A stretch of DNA of 64,000 nt, from positions 62,001-126,000 of the forward strand of contig VGYX01000009.1 of the NCBI GenBank assembly GCA_016872835.1, read 5' to 3'. The notes beneath the pieces were generated by a model. It was given only the letters and a program-made list of their open reading frames with translations, was not told where the DNA came from and made no database searches. The DNA comes from Planctomycetota bacterium (GTDB taxonomy: Bacteria > Planctomycetota > Phycisphaerae > Phycisphaerales > SM1A02). Made by a program: the position numbers and the translations under genes. This document shows positions 19,023-27,195 of this stretch, piece after piece. The stretch's first letter is position 1; each line of letters starts with the position of its first letter.

Positions 19023-20405
19023 ATGTCCTCCATGTGGGTTCGCTGCGTCCGTCACGGTGTCGCGGCAGCCGTCATCCTGATCGCGGGCGTTCGCTGCGCG
19101 AGCGTCAGCGCCCCCTCCGGCACGCCCATCACCCGCGAGCAGGCGCGCGCGAGTTTCGAGGAGGCGTGGAGCACGATCGAGAAGGGCGATCCGGATCCCG
19201 CACATGGAGGAGTCGACTGGAAAGCCGTGCACCACCGCTTCGCCCCGGAGGCCGAGGCGTGCACCACGCGCGAATCGCTGCGCATCGTGCTGCAGAAGAT
19301 GCTCTCCACGCTTGGCCGAAGTCACTTCGGAATCCTCTCCGATCAGGAGAGCGATCGTCTTGCCGACGCACCCGAGGCGACCGCCCAGGATGGAACCTGC
19401 GGTCTCGATCTTCGAGTGATCGAATCCGAGGCGATCGTGACGGGCGTGCAGGATGGTTCACCCGCCGCACAGGCGGGCGTGCGACGCGGCTGGCGCGTGA
19501 CACTGGTGGACGATGAACGGCCGACCGATCCGGCATGGCGCGACGAGACGCAGAACCTGCTGAAGCGCTACGCCCACAACGCGTCGATCCGCGCGCTCGA
19601 TCATGGCGCGACGGGCGTGGCCACGCGATGGTCGTTCCTGGATGAATCCGGCACTCCGCACGCGATCTCGATCACGCGCGCGTCCCTGCCCGGTCGGCGC
19701 ACGAAACTCGGCCTGTTGCCCGAATTCTCGGTCACCTGCACGGATCGCCTGCTGACCGCGGAGGAATTGCACGCGCTCGGGGTGCCCGAGGACCTCCGCA
19801 TCGGCGTGATCGCGTTCAACGTCTGGATGCCCGTGCTCGCGGCGGAGCTCGACGCGGCGGTCGATCGCCTGCGCGCCAGCGACGGCATCGTGCTGGACCT
19901 CCGAGGCAATCCCGGTGGTGTGGGCGCGATGGCGATGGGCGTCGCGGGACACTTCTCGAACGAGCCGGACAGTCTGGGCACGATGCGAACGCGCGACACC
20001 ACCCTCGAGTTCCGGATCAATCCCCGACGAAGCACCGCGGACGGCCGCGAGGTGGAACCCTTCGCCGGTCCGCTCGCGATCCTGATGGATCCACTCTCCG
20101 CGAGCACCAGCGAGATCTTCGCGGGCGGACTGCAGGCGCTCGGCCGAGGGCGCGTCTTCGGCCGCACCAGCGCCGGCGCGGCGCTGCCCGCGCAGATGCG
20201 AAGGCTCCCGAGCGGCGACGGCATGATGTTCGCCTTCGCCGACTACACCTTGCCCAATGGCCGATCGCTCGAGGGCGAGGGTGTCGTGCCCGATGAACCG
20301 TGCGGCGGCTCGCTCGACGCGTGGCGCGAAGGCAACGATCCTGATCTTCGCGCCGCGACGCACTGGATCTCGAGGACGCTTCGCGACCGCGACTGCCACG
20401 AGTGA
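19023..20405 (+). CDS. exported S41-family serine peptidase
   Basis: The 460-residue protein has an N-terminal hydrophobic export signal (GVAAAVILIAGVRC). A Cys follows it, but Arg at -1 is a poor lipobox. A PDZ-like segment lies around 115-165 (VTGVQDGSPAAQAGVRRGW), then the S41 catalytic domain: VLDLRGNPGG, the nucleophile serine in SASTSEIFAGGL and GRTSAGAALP. The Lys of CtpA-type Ser-Lys dyads is absent (Ala in that place), while GRSHFGIL supplies a His, as in the tricorn-like S41B group. It probably cleaves peptides in the periplasm. No clear promoter was seen in the 200-base divergent gap to metH. Confidence 0.83.
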   Translation: MSSMWVRCVRHGVAAAVILIAGVRCASVSAPSGTPITREQARASFEEAWSTIEKGDPDPAHGGVDWKAVHHRFAPEAEACTTRESLRIVLQKMLSTLGRSHFGILSDQESDRLADAPEATAQDGTCGLDLRVIESEAIVTGVQDGSPAAQAGVRRGWRVTLVDDERPTDPAWRDETQNLLKRYAHNASIRALDHGATGVATRWSFLDESGTPHAISITRASLPGRRTKLGLLPEFSVTCTDRLLTAEELHALGVPEDLRIGVIAFNVWMPVLAAELDAAVDRLRASDGIVLDLRGNPGGVGAMAMGVAGHFSNEPDSLGTMRTRDTTLEFRINPRRSTADGREVEPFAGPLAILMDPLSASTSEIFAGGLQALGRGRVFGRTSAGAALPAQMRRLPSGDGMMFAFADYTLPNGRSLEGEGVVPDEPCGGSLDAWREGNDPDLRAATHWISRTLRDRDCHE

Positions 20406-20427
20406 ATCCATTCATCCTCAAGCCACC

Positions 20428-20433
20428 TATCCT
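20428..20433 (+). promoter_or_regulatory. -10-like TATCCT, 6 bases before the LolA-like gene
   Basis: TATCCT ends 6 bases before the ATG at 20440, matching a leaderless start. The same hexamer recurs before the starts at 22182, 26753 and 58453. Confidence 0.5.
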
Positions 20434-20439
20434 CCACCC

Positions 20440-21408
20440 ATGCGCACCACGCTCTGCATCCTGCTGCTCTCGATCGCCACGCTGACCGCCCGGGCGCAGG
20501 ATGGCGCGTTCGGCGCCTCCCCCGCCAAGGCCGACGAGAAGCCCGTCACGCCCACCGCGCCGCCGACCAAGGACGCGCCCGCTTCACCCGAGCCCGGCGC
20601 TCCCGCCGCAGCACCCATCGTGCAGCCTGCGAACCTGCCGAGCGCCTCGGAGATCTTCAAGCGCAGCCTGCAGGCGATCGGTGGCGAGGCCGCCGTGCGC
20701 AAGCACACCTGCATGCGCATGGAGGGGACGCTCGCCGCAGCGGCCATGGGCATGAAGGGCCGCATGGTGGTGCAGGCGCTCGCACCGAACCTCTTCCTCA
20801 CCTCGATCGACATGGACGGGATCGGCTCGATGAAGCAGGGCTTCGACGGCACCGTGGGCTGGACCAGCAACCCGATGATGGGAACGCAGTTGCTCGAGGG
20901 CCGCACGCTCGACGAGCTCCGTCGCAGCGCCGACTTCTACCGCGAACTCGATCCCGGCAAGGTGTGGAAGACCGCGACCGTGAAGGGCGTCACCGAGTTC
21001 GGTGGCACGCCGTGCTACGAGATCGCCGTCGATGGCGACATGGGCGCCGGCAGTCTCTTCTACGGCGTGGCGGACGGGCTCGCGCGCGGCATGCGGCTCG
21101 AGGTCGAGACGCCGATGGGCAAGATGCCCACCACCACGCGCATGGTCGAATACAAGCCCTTCGACGGCCTGTTGATCGCCAGCAAGACCGAGATCGAGGC
21201 GATGGGCGCGGTGCAGACGATGACGGTGGACAAGGTCGACTTCACGCCGATCGACGCGAAGGTGTTCGAACTCCCCCCTGACGTGAAGGCGCTGGTCGCC
21301 TCGGGCAAGCGCAGTGCGCCGCCCGCCGCGCGCCCAGCGAGGAACGGCGCGGCCGCCAAGCCGGCGCCCGGCGCCACTCCCAAGCCAGCGCCGGCTTCCA
21401 CGCCGTGA
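20440..21408 (+). CDS. secreted LolA/lipoprotein-sorting-like protein
   Basis: The 322-residue protein has a signal peptide ending near TARAQD, a Pro/Ala-rich linker (about 28-66), a central beta-rich domain beginning ASEIFKRSLQAIGGEAAVRKH and a Pro/Ala/Lys-rich tail. The IGGEAAxRK opening and the repeated DGTVGW and YEIAVDGD strands match the outer-membrane lipoprotein-sorting (LolA-like) superfamily that is abundant in planctomycetes. It probably binds lipid or an acylated protein in the periplasm. It overlaps the next gene, of similar fold, by GTGA. Confidence 0.65.
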   Translation: MRTTLCILLLSIATLTARAQDGAFGASPAKADEKPVTPTAPPTKDAPASPEPGAPAAAPIVQPANLPSASEIFKRSLQAIGGEAAVRKHTCMRMEGTLAAAAMGMKGRMVVQALAPNLFLTSIDMDGIGSMKQGFDGTVGWTSNPMMGTQLLEGRTLDELRRSADFYRELDPGKVWKTATVKGVTEFGGTPCYEIAVDGDMGAGSLFYGVADGLARGMRLEVETPMGKMPTTTRMVEYKPFDGLLIASKTEIEAMGAVQTMTVDKVDFTPIDAKVFELPPDVKALVASGKRSAPPAARPARNGAAAKPAPGATPKPAPASTP

Positions 21409-22127
21409 TTCTGGCGATCGTCGCTGCCACGCTGCTCCTGCAGAGCGCGACGCCGGCCACGCCCGCCGCGGTGGACGCGGTGCCGGAGGATCAGTTCACG
21501 AGGGCCATCACGCTGGTGGGACCTGTGGACAGGGTCCCGTTCCTGCGGTGCGAGGGATCGATCGAGACCGAGCGAGGCACCAGCACGCTGGAGGTGCTGT
21601 GGAGCGCGCGTGCGCCGCGTCGGCTGATCGTGCGCGAGAGACTTCCCGACGGATCGATCGCGGAGTCGGGCTGCGACGGCACGCGCGGCTGGATGCGCGT
21701 GCCCGGCCGCGCCGCTGCGCTCGAGGTGGAGCCGGCCGCCGTGCTGGCGGGCAACGCCGGCATCGTGCCGCCTCTCATGCTGCTGGCGCTCGCCGACCGG
21801 TTCCCGCAACGGAAGCCCGGCACCGACGAGACCATCGGCGGCGTCGCGTGCCGACGGCTCGACATGGAGGACCGAGATGGTTTGCCAGGCATCGCGTGGT
21901 TCGACGCCGCCACCGGCCGCCTGCGGGCCTTCCGCGTGCAAGCACGTCGATCGCAGCCCATGACCATCACCACCATCACGGCCTGGACCACCGTGGGGCC
22001 CTTGCTGGTGCCCTCCGCGTTCGAATCCATCCGCGACGGCGCGACCACACGCGTGCGCTTCACGCGGTTCGACACCGAGCCGATCGATCCAGCGGCCTTC
22101 GCGCCGCCGACTGCGGGCGGCAGATAG
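21405..22127 (+). CDS. secreted protein, probable second LolA-like domain
   Basis: The 240-residue product starts at GTG overlapping the previous stop. A short signal sequence (LAIVAATLLLQSATPATP) precedes a beta-rich domain with strands such as LRCEGSIETERGTSTLEVLW and GCDGTRGWMRVPG. A C-terminal pair of strands has the W-x-T-V-G-P-L-L pattern often seen in lipoprotein-sorting-like proteins. It is probably functionally linked to the preceding gene and perhaps to the ABC-2 exporter downstream. No precise function. Confidence 0.55.
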   Translation: MILAIVAATLLLQSATPATPAAVDAVPEDQFTRAITLVGPVDRVPFLRCEGSIETERGTSTLEVLWSARAPRRLIVRERLPDGSIAESGCDGTRGWMRVPGRAAALEVEPAAVLAGNAGIVPPLMLLALADRFPQRKPGTDETIGGVACRRLDMEDRDGLPGIAWFDAATGRLRAFRVQARRSQPMTITTITAWTTVGPLLVPSAFESIRDGATTRVRFTRFDTEPIDPAAFAPPTAGGR

Positions 22128-22166
22128 TTTCTCCTGCACACGCATCTGAAAGACCCAAGCCTCCAA

Positions 22167-22172
22167 TATCCT
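22167..22172 (+). promoter_or_regulatory. -10-like TATCCT, 9 bases before ABC ATPase gene
   Basis: TATCCT (in CAATATCCT) ends 9 bases before the ATG at 22182, so the exporter operon may have its own start within the 54-base gap. Confidence 0.45.
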
Positions 22173-22181
22173 TCCACACCC

Positions 22182-23138
22182 ATGCCCGACGATTGCGTGA
22201 TCCGAATGCAGGATGTGCACAAGCGCTTCGGCGCCACGCACGCCGTGTGCGGCGTGACGCTGCAGGTCGAGCGCGGTTCCGTGTGCGGCTTCCTGGGGCC
22301 CAACGGCGCCGGCAAGAGCACCAGCATCCGCATGATCATGAGCATCATCGTGCCCGACCAGGGCCTGGTCGAGGTGCTCGGCGCGAGCGCGCTCGAGGCG
22401 AAGGATCGCATCGGCTACCTGCCCGAGGAGCGCGGGCTCTATCGCACCATGCGCGTCGCGGAGTTCCTGCGCTTCATGGCGCGCCTGAAGGGCGTCGCGT
22501 CCACGCAGACCGACGCGCGCATCGGCGAGTGGCTCGAGCGTCTGGAACTGCCCGGCGTGAGTCGTAAGCGCTGCATGGAACTCAGCAAGGGCATGCAGCA
22601 GAAGGTCCAGTTCATCGCCGCCGTGGTGCATGCGCCCGACCTGCTGATCCTGGACGAGCCCTTCAGTGGCCTCGACCCCGTGAACACACGCGTGCTCACC
22701 CGCGAGATCCGCGGCCTGCAGGAGCGCGGTACCACGATCCTGTTCAGCACGCACCAGATGCGCACCGCTGAGGAGCTCTGCGATCGCGTGGTGCTGATCC
22801 ATCGTGGCGAGAAGCTGCTTGACGAGACGCTGGACTCGATCCGCCAGCGGTTCGACCCGCGCACCGTGCTCGCCGAACCCACCGGCGACCGTGCCGCCGC
22901 GACCGCCGCGATCCAGTCGCTGCCAGGCGTGGCCGAGGCCCGCTGGCACGACGAGTCGCAGGCGCTGCGTGTGCGCCTGCGCGAAGGCGGCGATCCGCGT
23001 GCGGCGATGCGCGCCATGCTCGATGTCGCGCCCATGCGTCGCGTGGAGCTTCGCAGGACCACGCTTGACGAGGTCTTCGTGCGGCTGGTGGGTGGCGATG
23101 AGAGCGTGCTTGCGGCACAGGAGGCATCCGGTGACTGA
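22182..23138 (+). CDS. ABC-2 exporter ATP-binding protein
   Basis: The 318-residue ATPase has Walker A GPNGAGKST (about 39-47), the signature LSKGMQQKVQ, Walker B LLILDEPFSGLDP and the switch His in FSTHQMRTAEE. The C-terminal 100 residues form a DUF4162-like extension, as in NatA/gliding-type exporters. It pairs with the permease gene that starts inside its last codons. The substrate is unknown; the NatA-like layout fits ion, drug or lipid efflux. Confidence 0.92.
   Translation: MPDDCVIRMQDVHKRFGATHAVCGVTLQVERGSVCGFLGPNGAGKSTSIRMIMSIIVPDQGLVEVLGASALEAKDRIGYLPEERGLYRTMRVAEFLRFMARLKGVASTQTDARIGEWLERLELPGVSRKRCMELSKGMQQKVQFIAAVVHAPDLLILDEPFSGLDPVNTRVLTREIRGLQERGTTILFSTHQMRTAEELCDRVVLIHRGEKLLDETLDSIRQRFDPRTVLAEPTGDRAAATAAIQSLPGVAEARWHDESQALRVRLREGGDPRAAMRAMLDVAPMRRVELRRTTLDEVFVRLVGGDESVLAAQEASGD
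23119..23124 (+). promoter_or_regulatory. Shine-Dalgarno AGGAGG deciding the permease start
   Basis: A perfect AGGAGG lies 6 bases before the GTG at 23131, inside the ATPase gene. It favours that GTG over the ATG at 23149, which has no such site. Confidence 0.7.
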
Positions 23139-24435
23139 GGGATCTGCCATGCGACGCGTGCGCGCCGTGGCTTGGCGCGAGTTCCGTCACACCGTCCTCA
23201 CGAAGGGCTTCATCTTCGGAGCGATCGTGGTGCCGGCGATCATGATCCTGGCCGCGCCGCTGATCCCGCTGCTCATGGGATCGGAGACACCCCCGATCGA
23301 GGGCCGCGTCGTGGTCCTGGACCGCGTGGGTGGTCATCTTGAGGCCCTTCGCATCGCGCTGCAGCCTTCGGGCGATGCGTCGCCGAAGCCCGCCGATCCG
23401 CTGAACGCCCCGATCGAGCGTCGCCCGCGCATCCGTTTCGACGCCACCGTCGAGGCGGCGCCCGCCGACGCGGACGAGGCCGCCCTGCGTGCGCAGGTCG
23501 GTCGTCAGGAACTCACGGCGCTGCTCGTGATCACCCGACCGAACGAGCGGCCCAGCGCGGAACTGCTTGTCTCGAGCAACGCGAGCCCGCGCCACACCCG
23601 CTTCCTCGAGGTCTCGACCGAGCAGGCCCTCGTTCGCGCACGCGTCGCCGCCGCGGGCCAGGACTACCCGCGCCTGCGTGCGCTCATGGATGACGGCGCG
23701 GTCGCCACCCTCCGCGTCAGTCCGGAGGGCATGCCCAGCCCCGAGGAGACCGAGCTGCGAATGCTGGTGCCGCTGGGCTTCATGATGCTGCTGTGGATCG
23801 CGATCTTCACGAGCGCGAATTACCTGCTCACCACCACCATCGAGGAGAAGAGCTCACGCGTCATGGAAGTGCTGCTGAGCGCCGTGAGTCCGATGGAACT
23901 GCTGCTGGGCAAGCTGCTCGGGCAGGCGGGCGTCAGCCTCGTCATGCTGCTGATGTACGGCGCCGCGGGTCTCGGCGGCCTTGGCGCGCTTGCCATGCTC
24001 GACACCGTGCCGCTGTCGCACCTGCTTTGGTTCCTGATCTGGTTCCCGATCGCGTACTTCATGGTGGCCGCCATCATGGCGGGCGTCGGCAGCGCGGTCA
24101 GCGACCTGCGCGAGGCGCAATCGCTCGTGGGTCCCGCGATGATCGCGCTGATGGTGCCGCTGATCCTCTGGATGCCGATCGTCGAGTACCCCAACGGTGG
24201 CCTCGCGGTCGCCTTCAGCTTCATTCCACCCGCGTCGCCGTTCGTGATGGTGCTCCGCCTCACCGCGGCCAACGAACCGATTCCGGTGTGGCAGTCGATC
24301 CTCGCGCTCGCCGTGGCGTCGGGCAGCGTGGCGGCGCTCGTGTGGGCGGGCGCGCGCGTCTTCCGCGTGGGTGTGCTCATGCAGGGCAAGACGCCCACCC
24401 CGCGCGAACTGCTCCGCTGGATCCGGACGCGCTAG
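23131..24435 (+). CDS. ABC-2 type permease
   Basis: The 434-residue partner of the ATPase has an N-terminal helix (GFIFGAIVVPAIMILAAPLIPLL), a large external domain of about 160 residues, then five helices. The stretch EEKSSRVMEVLLSAVSPMELLLGK is a strong ABC-2/NatB signature. The external domain is typical of NatB-like sodium or drug efflux permeases. It starts at GTG with an AGGAGG site and overlaps the ATPase stop by 8 bases. Confidence 0.88.
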   Translation: MTEGSAMRRVRAVAWREFRHTVLTKGFIFGAIVVPAIMILAAPLIPLLMGSETPPIEGRVVVLDRVGGHLEALRIALQPSGDASPKPADPLNAPIERRPRIRFDATVEAAPADADEAALRAQVGRQELTALLVITRPNERPSAELLVSSNASPRHTRFLEVSTEQALVRARVAAAGQDYPRLRALMDDGAVATLRVSPEGMPSPEETELRMLVPLGFMMLLWIAIFTSANYLLTTTIEEKSSRVMEVLLSAVSPMELLLGKLLGQAGVSLVMLLMYGAAGLGGLGALAMLDTVPLSHLLWFLIWFPIAYFMVAAIMAGVGSAVSDLREAQSLVGPAMIALMVPLILWMPIVEYPNGGLAVAFSFIPPASPFVMVLRLTAANEPIPVWQSILALAVASGSVAALVWAGARVFRVGVLMQGKTPTPRELLRWIRTR

Positions 24436-24438
24436 GCT
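24433..24438 (+). promoter_or_regulatory. -10-like TAGGCT, 7 bases before the zinc-ribbon gene
   Basis: TAGGCT ends 7 bases before the GTG at 24446. Its TAG is also the stop codon of the permease gene, so the promoter is built into the previous gene end. Confidence 0.35.
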
Positions 24439-24445
24439 CGTCGGT

Positions 24446-25915
24446 GTGAGCCGCGAAAGTCTCGTCATCCTGTGCTGGCTGGCAGGCGTCGTCGTCGCGC
24501 TCTTCCTTCTCTGGTCGCTCTGGTGGGCCCTGTTCAGCGATCGCTCGCGTGGCGTGCGCCGCTGCCCCAGGTGCTGGCACGTGAACGATCCGGGCACCAC
24601 CGCCATCGCGAACCTGCGTTGCCCGGAGTGCGGACATCAGGCCGCAAGCGAACGCGAACTGCTGCGTACCCGTCGCAAGTGGGTCCTTGCCGTGATGTGC
24701 GCGGTCGGTCTGTGCGCCGAGACTGCGTGGGTGCAGGCGGCCGTGGCTGCGAGCGGCTGGTGGAGCCTGCTGCCCGATCGCGTGCTCATCGCCATCGGCC
24801 CATGGATGGGCGACACCGCGGACGCGCGAGAGATGCGTACCTCGCTCCGCGACCGGCTGGTCTGTGGGCGCATCGATCCTGCGGATGTGGTGCGTCTGTT
24901 CGAACTCGCGCGCAAGGGCGATGCCGTGTCGGTGCCGGGAAGCGTGCCGTGGCGCACGCGCTACCTGCCATGGATCCAGGCGCTGCACGGGCCGGGGTTC
25001 TGGAACGCCTACGCGAACGTGCCCGAAGTCCGCGCGGCAGCCGTCGCGGTGCCTCCGGACATCACCGCGTCGCACCCGCGCACCTGGTGGCCCGACACGC
25101 CGCTTCCCGTCACGCTCGCCGTCGAGGACGGCCTGCCCGAAGACATGAGCATGCGCATCGAGGTGCTTGATGCCGAGGGTCTGGGATTGAGCGACGCGGA
25201 TCGAGAGGCGCTCCGCTCCAACCGATGGATCCGGCGTGGTTCGAGCGGCTTCGGGACCGAGCTTCCGATCGTGCTGCCTGCGCCGGGCAGCGGTTCGTTG
25301 GACGGACGGCTGGTCATTCGATGGGGCGTGATCGATCCCTCCGCGTCCGCCGAGTCCCCCACCACCGGCATCGTGCATGTTCCCATCTCGGTGCAGGTGC
25401 GACCCGAAAGGCAGCCGCTGACGGCGCGGTCCGATCCCGTGATCGACGAGGCCATGCGCGCCGCGTTCGACCCGGGTCTGCTGCGCCGACGCGCCGGACG
25501 CAATCCGCGATTCGCCTTCAGCTACCGACCGCCCGAGACGGCGGCCTCCGAATTCCGCGACACCGCGTTCGGTCTCGTGGTCGAGGCGTGCGAATCCGGC
25601 GTGCCACGCCGAACGCTGCGCGTGTGGTGGCGCGGCGGATCGGGTCGCTCGATGGGATGGGAGCGGCCCGTCGAGAATCGCGAACGCCTGCTCACGGCGG
25701 AACCCTCGTCGATCTGGACGCTCCGCGTCCGCGGGGACGAGTCGCTCGCGCGCCGCGCCGCCGAACCCGACGCTGGCGAGCCGGCCACGCATTGGTGGTC
25801 CGGCACCATCGAGATGCCGCTACGCATCGAGGACGTGGAACCTCAGCGGCGCATGCAGCGCTGGGTTCCCGACATGCCGCACCAGATCGACGAACCGGCC
25901 GAGCCCACCAGCTAG
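24446..25915 (+). CDS. membrane protein with zinc ribbon, unknown function
   Basis: The 489-residue protein has a membrane helix (residues 6-28), a cytoplasmic zinc ribbon (CPRC ... CPEC, four Cys in a 25-residue stretch), a second helix region (about 73-105) and then some 380 residues expected outside the membrane. The large domain includes WWPDTPLPVTLAVEDGLPE and beta-rich repeats but no known catalytic motif. Zinc-ribbon plus two-helix headers of this kind are frequent in planctomycete membrane proteins. I do not recognise the family. Confidence 0.6.
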   Translation: MSRESLVILCWLAGVVVALFLLWSLWWALFSDRSRGVRRCPRCWHVNDPGTTAIANLRCPECGHQAASERELLRTRRKWVLAVMCAVGLCAETAWVQAAVAASGWWSLLPDRVLIAIGPWMGDTADAREMRTSLRDRLVCGRIDPADVVRLFELARKGDAVSVPGSVPWRTRYLPWIQALHGPGFWNAYANVPEVRAAAVAVPPDITASHPRTWWPDTPLPVTLAVEDGLPEDMSMRIEVLDAEGLGLSDADREALRSNRWIRRGSSGFGTELPIVLPAPGSGSLDGRLVIRWGVIDPSASAESPTTGIVHVPISVQVRPERQPLTARSDPVIDEAMRAAFDPGLLRRRAGRNPRFAFSYRPPETAASEFRDTAFGLVVEACESGVPRRTLRVWWRGGSGRSMGWERPVENRERLLTAEPSSIWTLRVRGDESLARRAAEPDAGEPATHWWSGTIEMPLRIEDVEPQRRMQRWVPDMPHQIDEPAEPTS

Positions 25916-25918
25916 GAT
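25913..25918 (+). promoter_or_regulatory. -10-like TAGGAT, 7 bases before HIT gene
   Basis: TAGGAT ends 7 bases before the ATG at 25926. The TAG is again the stop codon of the upstream gene. Confidence 0.4.
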
Positions 25919-25925
25919 CCATCGC

Positions 25926-26486
25926 ATGGAACGCAACCTGTGGGCGCCATGGCGCATGGCCTACATCCGAGATCTCAATCGACGCGTCGCCGACGCATCG
26001 ACGCAGGCTGGATCCGACGGGAGTTCCAACTTCCTGCTGGCGGCGTGGCGCAATCCGTCCGACGACCTGGCGAACCATGTCGTCCATCGCGATGCGCACG
26101 GCCTGATCATGCTGAACCGCTTTCCGTACACGAGTGGGCACGTGCTTGTCGCGCTGGGCGATGCGCGACCGCGCCTTCTGGAGTACGGCCCCGAGGCGCG
26201 CGCGGCGTTCTGGAAACTCGTCGACGTCGCCGCGGCCCTGGTGGAGGAAGCCCTGCGTCCGCAAGGCCTCAACATCGGCCTCAATCAGGCGCGCGCGGGC
26301 GGTGCGGGTCTTCCCGAGCACATTCACGCGCACGTCATGCCGCGATGGAACGGCGACACGAACTTCATGGCCACGATCGCAGGCGCGCGCGTGGTGCCCG
26401 ATTCGCTCGAGGCCGTCGCGGATCAGTTCCGCGCCGCGCTGCCGAAGGCGCTCGCATCGGTCGCCGCGAACCCTGACCGGGGCTAG
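25926..26486 (+). CDS. HIT-family hydrolase/phosphorylase (Ap4A type)
   Basis: The 186-residue protein has the histidine triad HIHAHVMPRW followed by NGDTNFM, the form typical of diadenosine tetraphosphate phosphorylases and related HIT enzymes. The N-terminal LWAPWRMAYI motif also matches that group. The usual zinc-binding Cys pair after it is missing: the segment reads FLLAAWRNPSDD. It probably cleaves Ap4A or another nucleotide. Confidence 0.85.
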   Translation: MERNLWAPWRMAYIRDLNRRVADASTQAGSDGSSNFLLAAWRNPSDDLANHVVHRDAHGLIMLNRFPYTSGHVLVALGDARPRLLEYGPEARAAFWKLVDVAAALVEEALRPQGLNIGLNQARAGGAGLPEHIHAHVMPRWNGDTNFMATIAGARVVPDSLEAVADQFRAALPKALASVAANPDRG

Positions 26487-26685
26487 ACTGACGGCACTGC
26501 GACCTCTCGCCCCGCCGGGCGGCAGGCCGACCATGCACTCGAACCGATGCGAACTCCCAGGGTTCCCCATCTTCAATGGCTGCGTCGATGATCAAGCCTC
26601 ACGCCCTCGCGGGTGGAGTGGAAGGTCGGGCACGATGGCCGGGGATCCCACGTTCAAGCGGGGGTTCGAGTTTCCTCGTCGGCTT

Positions 26686-26729
26686 CCGCGGCCCTCGGGC
26701 CGCCCTCTCGGCGGGGCAAGGGGCCGCGG
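26686..26729 (+). repeat. overlapping G+C-rich hairpins upstream of a lipoprotein gene
   Basis: CCGCGGCCC at 26686-26694 can pair with GGGCCGCGG at 26721-26729. A competing local hairpin (GCGGCCC/GGGCCGC) occupies 26688-26703. No T-run follows. The rest of the 266-base gap between the HIT gene and the lipoprotein gene shows nothing else recognisable. Confidence 0.4.
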
Positions 26730-26737
26730 CCTCCTGC

Positions 26738-26743
26738 TATCCT
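26738..26743 (+). promoter_or_regulatory. -10-like TATCCT, 9 bases before the lipoprotein gene
   Basis: TATCCT ends 9 bases before the ATG at 26753. It lies directly after the G+C-rich hairpins. Confidence 0.45.
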
Positions 26744-26752
26744 TTGCGCTCC

Positions 26753-27088
26753 ATGATTCGTCCCACGATTTCCGTGCTCGTGATCGCCGTGCTGGCTGCC
26801 TGCCATACCAAGCCGACCTATCTGCCGTCCGGTGACATCGCCCCGGCGACGGACAAGGACTACGCGCCCGGTGGCATCTACGACGTGAGCTTCGAGTCGA
26901 TCAAGAACAATCCCACCCCCGAACTGGCCGGCATGAGCGAGCGCGACATGGACGTGCAGCGCAACATGCTGGTGAACGCGAACCAGACGACGCGCATGTT
27001 CTGGAGCGATCTGGGCCGCATGTGGCTGGCCGACGAGCCCAGCCCCCTCTCGCCGTATCCGACCGTCAACACGACGGGCAACCCCTGA
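26753..27088 (+). CDS. small lipoprotein, unknown function
   Basis: The 111-residue product has a short signal ending in the lipobox LAAC (Cys17), so it should be lipidated. The mature part has no recognised domain; it includes YAPGGIYDVSFESI and a C-terminal helix RMFWSDLGRMWL. The start is chosen because signal and lipobox follow directly and TATCCT precedes it. A strong terminator lies 25 bases after the stop, so this is probably a single-gene transcript. Confidence 0.75.
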   Translation: MIRPTISVLVIAVLAACHTKPTYLPSGDIAPATDKDYAPGGIYDVSFESIKNNPTPELAGMSERDMDVQRNMLVNANQTTRMFWSDLGRMWLADEPSPLSPYPTVNTTGNP

Positions 27089-27112
27089 TTCGAAATCGCA
27101 TGGTGCACCTCC

Positions 27113-27146
27113 AGCGACCCGCCGATCGGTGGGTCGCTTTGTTTCT
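27113..27146 (+). terminator. intrinsic terminator
   Basis: A perfect 8-bp stem, AGCGACCC (27113-27120) with GGGTCGCT (27131-27138), has a 10-base loop and is followed by TTGTTTC. It ends the lipoprotein transcript. Confidence 0.88.
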
Positions 27147-27180
27147 CGCCATGCCTGCACGCGGACCGATGCACCCCCCC

Positions 27181-27186
27181 TAGAGT
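27181..27186 (+). promoter_or_regulatory. -10-like TAGAGT, 9 bases before the MFS gene
   Basis: TAGAGT ends 9 bases before the ATG at 27196 and lies after the terminator of the previous gene. Confidence 0.4.
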
Positions 27187-27195
27187 GATCCTTCG

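Noticed and set aside
26650-26690. tRNA-like T-loop (GGTTCGAGTTTCC) in the gap before the lipoprotein gene
   Set aside because: The flanking bases do not form a T stem, and no acceptor or anticodon arms fit around it.
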